Shown here: positions 56,556-64,000 of the stretch, piece after piece
Layout of the letters: every line of letters begins with the position of its first letter
Position numbering within the stretch: position 1 is the first letter of the stretch
Assembly (NCBI RefSeq): GCF_025938095.1
Contig: NZ_JAPCZF010000003.1
Coordinates: forward strand, 434,001-498,000
DNA: 64,000 bases
Source of the DNA: Novosphingobium sp. JCM 18896
GTDB lineage: Bacteria > Pseudomonadota > Alphaproteobacteria > Sphingomonadales > Sphingomonadaceae
Direction: 5' to 3'
Position numbers and translations under genes: made by a program
Notes under the pieces: model-generated
Told to the model about the DNA's origin: nothing
Database searches by the model: none
The model's input: only the letters and a program-made list of their open reading frames with translations

Positions 56556-57947
56556 TCAATCGCGCGGCATGCGGTTCCAGGCGTCGAGCGCGGCGATCTT
56601 GTAGGCCTCGGCCAGGGTCGGATAGTTGAACGTGTTCTCGATGAAGTAGTCGACCGTGCCCTTGAGGTTGAGCACGGCCTGGCCGATGTGGATCAGCTCG
56701 GTCGCGCCTTCGCCGAGGATGTGGACGCCGAGCAGGCGCCGCGTCTTGATCGAGAAGATCATCTTCATCATGCCCTGGTCGAGGCCCATGATGTGGCCGC
56801 GGCTGGTCTCGCGCATGCGGGCGATGCCGCATTCGTAGTTGATCTTCTTGTCGCGCACTTCCTGCTCGCTCATGCCGACGGTGCTGATCTCGGGCACGGC
56901 GTAGATGCCGTAGGGGAAATAGGCGGGTGCCGGGGGCAGGGGCAGGCCGAAGGCGTGGCAGGCGGCGATGCGGCCCTGTTCCATCGAGGTGGAGGCGAGG
57001 CTGGGGAAGCCGATGACGTCGCCCGTCGCATAGACGTGCGGGACCTCGGTCTGGAAGGTGTCGGGATCGACCTTGAGCCGGCCGCGGCCATCGGTGCCGA
57101 GGCCGCAGGCGTCGAGCCCGAGGTGCTCGGTCGCGCCCATGCGGCCCGCGCAATAGAGCAGCATGTCGGTGCGCACGGTGCGGCCGTCGCCCGTCTTGGT
57201 GACGACCTTGCTGCCGACCTTCTCGACCGAGACCACCGGCGCGCCGAGGCGGAAGGTGACGCCGCGATCGCGCAACTGGTGGACGAATTCGTCGAGGATC
57301 TCGCGGTCGATGAAGTCGAGGAAGGTCTCGCGCGGCTCGATGATCGTCACCTGGACGTCGAGCGCCGAGAAGATCGTCGCATATTCGATGCCGATGACGC
57401 CGGCGCCGACCACGGTGATCGAGCGCGGCAGCCGCGGCATGTCGACCACTTCGTCGCTGTCGAGGATGCACTCGTCGTCGAAGTCGATGTTGTCGGGGCG
57501 GAACGGCACGGTGCCGACTGCGATCAGGATGCGCTCGCCCTCGACCAGCAGTTCGCTGCCGTCGGGCGAGGTGACGATCAGGCGATGTTCGTCCTGGAAG
57601 CGCGCGAAACCTTCCATGGTGTGGACGCCGTTGCGCAGGAACTGGTGTTCGAGGACGTCGACCTCATGCTCGAGCGTCTTGCCGAGGCGCATCGACAGGT
57701 CCTCGCTGCCGATCTCCTTCTTCACGCGGTACGAACGGCCGTAGAAGCCGCGTTCGCGCCAGCCCGAGAGATTGAGCGCGGTCTCGCGCAGGGTCTTCGA
57801 GGGGATCGTGCCCGTGTGCACCGAGACGCCGCCGACGCGCTTGCGGCCTTCGACCACGAGCACCGACTTGCCGAGCTTGGCCGCCTGGATCGCGGCGCGC
57901 CTGCCCGAGGGTCCGCTGCCGATGACGATGAAATCGTATTGAGCCAC
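56556..57947 (-). CDS. sthA: Soluble pyridine nucleotide transhydrogenase
   Basis: 463 residues, matching the usual size. FAD motif GSGPSGRRAA (about 10-19), VHTGTIPSKTLRE where lipoamide dehydrogenases have the redox cysteine pair (absent, as expected for SthA), NAD(P) motif GAGVIGIEYATIF and FPYGIYAVPEISTVGMSE. It moves reducing equivalents between NADPH and NADH. The GTG at 57947 (VAQYDFIVIGSG) was chosen; an in-frame ATG at 58022 lies inside a PhaR-like operator and would add an unusual 25-residue extension. PHA synthesis uses NADPH, so a link with phaC/phaP control is plausible. Confidence 0.9.
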   Translation of the reverse strand: MAQYDFIVIGSGPSGRRAAIQAAKLGKSVLVVEGRKRVGGVSVHTGTIPSKTLRETALNLSGWRERGFYGRSYRVKKEIGSEDLSMRLGKTLEHEVDVLEHQFLRNGVHTMEGFARFQDEHRLIVTSPDGSELLVEGERILIAVGTVPFRPDNIDFDDECILDSDEVVDMPRLPRSITVVGAGVIGIEYATIFSALDVQVTIIEPRETFLDFIDREILDEFVHQLRDRGVTFRLGAPVVSVEKVGSKVVTKTGDGRTVRTDMLLYCAGRMGATEHLGLDACGLGTDGRGRLKVDPDTFQTEVPHVYATGDVIGFPSLASTSMEQGRIAACHAFGLPLPPAPAYFPYGIYAVPEISTVGMSEQEVRDKKINYECGIARMRETSRGHIMGLDQGMMKMIFSIKTRRLLGVHILGEGATELIHIGQAVLNLKGTVDYFIENTFNYPTLAEAYKIAALDAWNRMPRD

Positions 57948-58014
57948 CTGCCGCCCCCCGCGCGCTGCCTCGTCGCCGCAGTCTACCGCAGGTCGGAACG
58001 TCTTGTAAGGAAAA

Positions 58015-58029
58015 TGCTGCATTGCAAAA
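58015..58029 (-). promoter_or_regulatory. PhaR-like operator upstream of sthA
   Basis: Read on the - strand the site is TTTTGCAATGCAGCA, matching 12 of 15 positions of the phaP operator TTGTGCACTGCAACA and keeping its TGCA-N-TGCA core. It lies 68-82 bp before the GTG start of sthA. Control by the same repressor as phaP is inferred. Confidence 0.45.
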
Positions 58030-58137
58030 TGCCCCTCATCGGTCCCGATGACGCGGGGCCATGCGCCAATAACGGCAAATTAAGCATCTTTTTCAGTCGG
58101 ACTCGCGGAGGACGGCGCGAGGCGCTAGGGTTCGGAC

Positions 58138-58518
58138 ATGACCGGCGAGGCGATGCTCAAGCTCAAGATCCAGCTCTATTGCGGCGACGAGATCGCGATG
58201 GGGCCCGGCAAGGCCGACCTGCTCGATGCGATCGCGCAGCATGGTTCGATCTCGGCCGCGGGCCGGGCGATGGGCATGAGCTATCGCCGTGCCTGGCTGC
58301 TCGTCGATGCGATGAACCGCTGCTGGCAGGCGCCGCTGGTCGAGACTTCGCCGGGCATGGCGCACGGCGGCGGCGCGCGGGTCAGTCCCGCCGGACAGGC
58401 CGTGCTCGCGCACTATCGCGCGCTCCAGGCGCGGATCGACGGCGCCGCCGCCTGTCCCGATTTCGTGGCTCTGCAGGCGGCGATCCTGCCGACGCCGCGC
58501 GCCAGCCAGAAGTCGTGA
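58138..58518 (+). CDS. ModE-like winged-helix regulator (N-terminal domain only)
   Basis: 126 residues with a LysR-type/ModE winged helix: IQLYCGDEIAMGPGKADLLDAIAQHGSISAAGRAMGMSYRRAWLLVDAMNRCWQAPLVETSPGMAHGGGARVSPAGQAVLAHYRALQARID. The pattern GSISAAGRAMGMSYRRAW is diagnostic of ModE. The molybdate-binding MOP domains are missing, so it is a single-domain version. The start at 58138 lies behind AGGG; ATG at 58153 is possible. No molybdate transport genes are nearby. Confidence 0.82.
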   Translation: MTGEAMLKLKIQLYCGDEIAMGPGKADLLDAIAQHGSISAAGRAMGMSYRRAWLLVDAMNRCWQAPLVETSPGMAHGGGARVSPAGQAVLAHYRALQARIDGAAACPDFVALQAAILPTPRASQKS

Positions 58519-58961
58519 AGGCGCGGGCGAGGGCTCGCCCGATCGACGATCGTCTTCGTCGCAGAGTAACCGCCAAGAATTACTAAGTGTGCTTAGGAAA
58601 TAATCCCCGAAGATCTCGCGAATCGATTGGGGGTTTCTGCTTGACCTTTCGTTCGGATTCTGAGCAATTTGGAAACATAACAGCCGGTCGGTTCCTGCAT
58701 CGCCAAAGCGGTGAGGGCCGGACCAGGTAACGGGATGGAGGCGATGAAGGGAATTTCGCCATATCAAGAGGTTGCGGCGCGGTTCGATGCGCGGGGTGCT
58801 GTGTTGCGCCCTGGCGGATGACGCGCCTTCGAAGGCGAATACACGGGTCGAAGACAATAATCGCGAAGGTTCGGGCTGCGGGTACTGTTACCCGGTAGCG
58901 TTTTTCTTTGCGTCTAGTGCGGTTTTGAGAACTGGCCCCCGTACGATCGCCGGGGGACAGG

Positions 58962-58993
58962 GGGAAGCGGTCGATCCGCACCGGCCGCTTCCC
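58962..58993. other. Perfect 9-bp hairpin
   Basis: GGGAAGCGG (58962-58970) and CCGCTTCCC (58985-58993) enclose a 14-nt loop, directly before the tandem repeats. It could be a terminator-like or small-RNA structure. Confidence 0.55.
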
Positions 58994-59034
58994 TACCAGC
59001 TTTGGCCTACCAGCTTTGGCCTGACAGCTTTGGG
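58993..59034 (+). repeat. 14-bp tandem repeats
   Basis: CTACCAGCTTTGGC occurs twice without a gap (58993-59006 and 59007-59020), followed by the variant CTGACAGCTTTGGG (59021-59034) and a further weak copy (CCGGCTTTGGC). The period is not a multiple of three and no gene covers it. Confidence 0.8.
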
Positions 59035-59091
59035 CAGCCGGCTTTGGCATGGCTCACAGGCCGGTGGGCTTGGTGTGTGGATGGCTTTGGG

Positions 59092-59277
59092 TCAGGTCGC
59101 CGCGAGCAGCGACCAGTCGTGCGGCGCATCGGGCTCGCGGTCGATGTCGCGCACCGCTTCCGCGGTCAGCAGCAAGGCTTTCTTCCGGTGAAGGCGTTCA
59201 TCCTCGGGGCTTTCGGCGCCGAGTGCCAGCAGGACCTCTTCGCGTGCGCGATTGAGGCACAAGGTGAGTTCCGTCAT
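59092..59277 (-). CDS. Small acidic helical protein
   Basis: 61 residues, predominantly helical (MTELTLCLNRAREEVLLALGAESPEDERLHRKKALLLTAEAVRDIDRE). The ATG at 59277 follows GAGGAGA at good spacing, which supports translation. No family is recognised. Confidence 0.55.
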   Translation of the reverse strand: MTELTLCLNRAREEVLLALGAESPEDERLHRKKALLLTAEAVRDIDREPDAPHDWSLLAAT

Positions 59278-59487
59278 GGCCGTTCTCCTCTCGCGTGCCA
59301 TGGTGGGCGATCAGGCTAACACGACCTTCGAGTCCCACCGAATCGTTTCATCGCCCCCCAGAGCCCGGCCGTCGTGAAATGCATCACGGTCGTTTCGGTG
59401 GACGCGCCGGCGCGCGCGTGGCTTGCCGTTGGCGACTGCCATGCCTAGGAACGCGGGCAAGGGTGCAACGCTATGGCGGGAAGACGC

Positions 59488-59625
59488 ATGAACACTGGTC
59501 GTAAGCTACTGATCGCCGCGCTGATGGGCGGCCTGCTCGCGTCGCTGGGCGCCTGCAACACGGTCAAGGGCGTGGGCCGCGACATCGAATCCGTCGGCGA
59601 GGCCGGCGCCCGCGCGCTCAAATAG
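59488..59625 (+). CDS. Entericidin-family lipoprotein
   Basis: 45 residues: positively charged start (MNTGRKL), hydrophobic segment (LIAALMGGLLASLG), lipobox ending in Cys 23 (LGAC), then NTVKGVGRDIESVGEAG, the signature of EcnA/EcnB-type entericidins. These are tiny envelope lipoproteins, of which EcnB is described as a bacteriolytic toxin in E. coli, though most members have no proven role. No second copy is seen beside it. Confidence 0.8.
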   Translation: MNTGRKLLIAALMGGLLASLGACNTVKGVGRDIESVGEAGARALK

Positions 59626-59639
59626 GCGGCAGCAGGCAG

Positions 59640-60110
59640 ATGGTCGACGCAATGCCCGCGCTTCCGCTCGAAGGCGGTTGTCGTTGCGGGCGGGTGCGTT
59701 TCCGGCTGACCGCGGCGCCGTGGATGGAAACGGTCTGTCACTGCCGCGGCTGCCAGCGGATGACCGCGAGCGCCTTCTCGACGACACTGATCATGCCCGA
59801 GGACGGTTTCGCGGTGATCGCGGGCGAGACGGTGGTCGGCGGCCTGCATGGCGACGAGGCCGACCATCATCATTGCGACTGGTGCAAGTCCTGGGTCTTC
59901 ACCAGGCCGCGCGGTCCGATGGGCTTCGTCAACGTTCGCGCCACCCTGATCGACGACGCCGGCTGGTTTGCGCCCTGGGCCGAGACACAGACCGCCGAGA
60001 AACTACCCTGGGCCGCGACCGGCGCGGTGCGCAGCTTCGAACGCTTTCCGGCGATGGACGAGTACGAGGGGCTGATCGCCGCCTATCGCACCGAGCGCGG
60101 CATCGCTTGA
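59640..60110 (+). CDS. GFA-family (Gfa-like CENP-V fold) zinc protein
   Basis: 156 residues. The GFA pattern is complete: GGCRCGRVRF (first Cys pair), CHCRGCQRMTASAFST (Cys-His-Cys-Cys) and HHHCDWCKSWVFTR (C-x2-C), which together bind two zinc ions. Family proteins were named for glutathione-dependent formaldehyde activation, but most have no proven function. The ATG at 59640 follows GCAGGCAG. It is probably separate from rpsL. Confidence 0.85.
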   Translation: MVDAMPALPLEGGCRCGRVRFRLTAAPWMETVCHCRGCQRMTASAFSTTLIMPEDGFAVIAGETVVGGLHGDEADHHHCDWCKSWVFTRPRGPMGFVNVRATLIDDAGWFAPWAETQTAEKLPWAATGAVRSFERFPAMDEYEGLIAAYRTERGIA

Positions 60111-60395
60111 CCGCTCCGGCGAATCCGCCTAAGGGCGCCGGCTTCCGGGTCAGGATATCGTCCTGGCTCTGGACATAGAGCTGAACATTGCCGGCGCGTG
60201 CGAGGGGTGAGTACCTCGCGTCAGCCGTCAAAGTAACCCGGCGGTTCGACCGGGTGGAGGGTTTCGGTTCACACTGTAGACGGTCCGCTTTCGGGCGTGC
60301 CGTGCAGTCGTGATGCTTCACCTTCCATCGGCTTTCGAAACGTCATTTCCGGGCGGCAATTCCGTCGTTCGGGCAACACAGGTGAAGAGCACTTC
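60111..60395. other. Leader/promoter region of the rpsL-tuf operon
   Basis: 285 bp with no gene. It should hold the promoter of the ribosomal operon. A strong canonical promoter could not be pinned down; AGGTGAAGA just before the rpsL ATG is the ribosome site. Confidence 0.45.
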
Positions 60396-60767
60396 ATGCC
60401 CACTATCAACCAGCTGATCCGCAAGGGTCGCGTGCCGCAGAAGACCAAGTCGAAGGTCCCTGCGATGGAGCAGAACCCGCAGAAGCGCGGCGTCTGCACC
60501 CGCGTCTACACGACGACCCCGAAGAAGCCGAACTCGGCACTTCGCAAGGTGGCCAAGATCCGTCTGACCAACAGCCGCGAAGTCATTTCGTACATCCCGG
60601 GCGAAGGCCACAACCTGCAGGAGCACTCGGTCGTGCTGATCCGCGGCGGCCGTGTTCGCGACCTTCCCGGCGTGCGCTACCACGTCCTGCGCGGCGTGCT
60701 CGACACGCAGGGCGTCAAGGACCGCAAGCAGTCGCGCTCGAAGTACGGCGCCAAGCGTCCGAAGTAA
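60396..60767 (+). CDS. rpsL: 30S ribosomal protein S12
   Basis: 123 residues, normal length, with [38 protein letters not shown] and a KYGAKRPK end. S12 sits at the decoding centre. Lys 43 in [11 protein letters not shown] is the usual residue, but position 88 is Arg (GGRVRDLPG, codon CGC at 60657-60659), where most bacteria have Lys. The same change confers streptomycin resistance in E. coli and Mycobacterium, so the organism may be intrinsically resistant. First gene of the operon with rpsG, fusA and tuf. Confidence 0.98.
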   Translation: MPTINQLIRKGRVPQKTKSKVPAMEQNPQKRGVCTRVYTTTPKKPNSALRKVAKIRLTNSREVISYIPGEGHNLQEHSVVLIRGGRVRDLPGVRYHVLRGVLDTQGVKDRKQSRSKYGAKRPK

Positions 60768-60851
60768 GGGTTTCCACCCTTCGCTGGTTTTTTGACCTGG
60801 CGACCTGATCGCAGATCAGGTGTTCGGTCCGAAGTTTAAGGAATTCATCCG

Positions 60852-61322
60852 ATGTCACGTCGTCGTCGTCCCGAGAAGCGGGAAATCCTGCCGGATCCCA
60901 AGTTCGGGGATCAGATCCTGTCGAAGTTCATGAACAACCTCATGCTCGACGGTAAGAAGTCGGTCGCGGAAAGCATCGTCTACGGTGCGCTCGAGACCAT
61001 GGAAACCCGCGCCAAGGCCGATCCGGTTCAGCTGTTCCACAACGCGCTGGACAACGTGAAGCCGCAGATCGAAGTCCGCAGCCGCCGCGTCGGTGGTGCG
61101 ACCTATCAGGTCCCGGTCGAGGTTCGCCCCGAGCGTGCCCAGGCTCTCGCCATCCGCTGGCTGATCACCGCCGCTCGCAACCGTTCGGAGACCACCATGT
61201 CGGCGCGTCTCTCGGCCGAGCTGCTCGACGCCGCCAACAACCGCGGCAACGCGGTCAAGAAGCGCGAAGACACCCACCGCATGGCCGACGCCAACCGCGC
61301 GTTCAGCCACTACCGCTGGTAA
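60852..61322 (+). CDS. rpsG: 30S ribosomal protein S7
   Basis: 156 residues. S7 organises the head of the small subunit and binds the 3' major domain of 16S rRNA. Marks: [79 protein letters not shown] and [20 protein letters not shown]. The gap to rpsL is 84 bp. In E. coli S7 represses its own operon, but no S7-binding structure was recognised here. Confidence 0.98.
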   Translation: MSRRRRPEKREILPDPKFGDQILSKFMNNLMLDGKKSVAESIVYGALETMETRAKADPVQLFHNALDNVKPQIEVRSRRVGGATYQVPVEVRPERAQALAIRWLITAARNRSETTMSARLSAELLDAANNRGNAVKKREDTHRMADANRAFSHYRW

Positions 61323-61424
61323 CTTCGGTCCCTGCAAGTTTGGGCACAGTCTTCAAACTGCAACTTTCATAACCATATGGGCGGAGCCTCACCCAGGCTC
61401 CCCCAAATCTCCGAGGAACTCATC

Positions 61425-63518
<2,094 letters not shown>

Positions 63519-63608
63519 CCAGCAAGATCAGATTAGGGGCGGCGCCTGTTTCAGCGGGTGCCGACTCCGTCCCGCAGATTCAATTCAAGCGAAAAGAAGG
63601 TTGGAACA

Positions 63609-64000
63609 ATGGCCAAGGCAAAGTTTGAGCGGAACAAGCCGCACTGCAACATCGGCACCATCGGTCACGTTGACCACGGCAAGACCACGCTGACCGCAGC
63701 GATCACCAAGATCATGGCTGAAATCAACGGCGGTGAAGCCGTTGACTTCGCGAACATCGACAAGGCTCCGGAAGAGCGCGAGCGTGGTATCACGATCTCG
63801 ACCGCTCACGTCGAGTACGAGACCGCTGCCCGTCACTACGCGCACGTCGACTGCCCGGGTCACGCTGACTACGTCAAGAACATGATCACCGGTGCCGCCC
63901 AGATGGACGGCGCGATCCTGGTCGTGAACGCCGCTGACGGCCCGATGCCGCAGACCCGCGAGCACATCCTGCTCGCTCGCCAGGTCGGCGTGCCGGCTCT
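63609..64000 (+). CDS. tuf: Elongation factor Tu, N-terminal part (cut by window edge)
   Basis: About 130 residues of the GTP-binding domain are visible: [34 protein letters not shown] (G1), [15 protein letters not shown] (G2) and [26 protein letters not shown] (G3). The rest is outside the window. The ATG lies shortly after AAGAAGG. It completes the rpsL-rpsG-fusA-tuf order. Confidence 0.97.
   Translation, partial: MAKAKFERNKPHCNIGTIGHVDHGKTTLTAAITKIMAEINGGEAVDFANIDKAPEERERGITISTAHVEYETAARHYAHVDCPGHADYVKNMITGAAQMDGAILVVNAADGPMPQTREHILLARQVGVPA

Larger units (their letters stand above)
58519..59091. other. Gene-free interval with hairpins and tandem repeats
   Basis: About 570 bp with open frames on both strands but no protein-like sequence in any. 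A 6-bp hairpin (CCCCCG at 58936-58941 with CGGGGG at 58951-58956), a 9-bp hairpin and a 14-bp tandem repeat occur at its right end. It may carry a small RNA or the 3' region of one; nothing more can be said. Confidence 0.45.

Noticed and set aside
57948..58022. Upstream ATG start for sthA at 58022
   Set aside because: It would lie within the PhaR-like site and add 25 residues not typical of SthA; the GTG at 57947 begins directly before the FAD motif.
58583..59191. Open frames on both strands in the repeat-bearing interval
   Set aside because: They have no ribosome sites, no family features, and parts simply translate the 14-bp repeat.

Overview
The window looks like chromosomal DNA of a GC-rich alphaproteobacterium, most likely a sphingomonad (Sphingomonas/Novosphingobium type). 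Supporting signs are several TonB-dependent receptors, the S12-S7-EF-G-EF-Tu order, exported proteins with an EIVVCA motif, a PHA synthase/phasin pair, and an S12 protein with arginine at position 88. This is inferred from gene content; no database search was possible.

Layout. 1-1.2 kb: divergent phaC (cut by the window edge) and phasin phaP, with two near-identical operator-like repeats between them. 1.2-9.2 kb: an unusual periplasmic/redox cluster: amidohydrolase, cytochrome c', exported VOC protein, tandem-repeat secreted protein, exported Cys-rich protein, DUF1592-type lipoprotein with a CxxCH motif, Tat-exported DUF1552 protein and a membrane cytochrome b. Two of its promoters carry the same palindrome between -35 and -10, so it is probably one regulon. 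9.1-15.3 kb: metal/cofactor uptake: PepSY membrane protein with a Met/His-rich insert, TonB receptor, small DUF2946-like protein, and a divergent BtuC/FecD-BtuD/FecE-type ABC transporter. 15.3-19.4 kb: acyl-CoA synthetase, MarR regulator, Tyr/Gly-rich surface protein, glycosyltransferase. 19.4-21.1 kb: tRNA-Thr followed by three poorly conserved genes in less GC-rich DNA. 21.2-22.9 kb: cobalamin riboswitch, cbtB and cbtA, beside a histidine-phosphatase relative lacking its RHG motif.

22.9-28.2 kb: small hypothetical, regulatory and membrane genes plus an outer-membrane beta-barrel protein. 28.2-41.8 kb: mostly housekeeping: typA, a large TonB receptor, DUF805, a ybbP/ybbA/tesA-like block, recF, a YhhQ-type transporter, an epoxide-hydrolase-like protein with altered nucleophile, tRNA-Arg, and two small genes. 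42-52.5 kb: accessory catabolic-looking region: TonB receptor, azoR/HxlR pair, GH130-like gene, SDR, a TonB receptor broken by a one-base frameshift, two tandem SnoaL-like paralogues and a luciferase-like oxidoreductase. Two copies of a 134-137 bp palindromic element (ends GATCCTCCC/GGGAGGATC) lie here. 52.6-58.5 kb: small exported protein, the Ku-LigD end-joining operon, soluble transhydrogenase sthA with a PhaR-like site upstream, and a ModE-like regulator. 58.5-64 kb: a repeat-bearing gene-free stretch, small genes including an entericidin-type lipoprotein, a GFA-family protein, then rpsL-rpsG-fusA-tuf (tuf cut by the window edge).

Two themes link genes. PHA metabolism may be tied to redox balance through shared TGCA-N-TGCA sites at phaC/phaP and sthA. 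Cobalamin/cobalt economy appears in the riboswitch-controlled cbtBA genes and possibly in the BtuCD-like transporter, whose leader ends in a B12-box-like sequence. The most interesting uncharacterised unit is the 1.2-9.2 kb periplasmic redox cluster.
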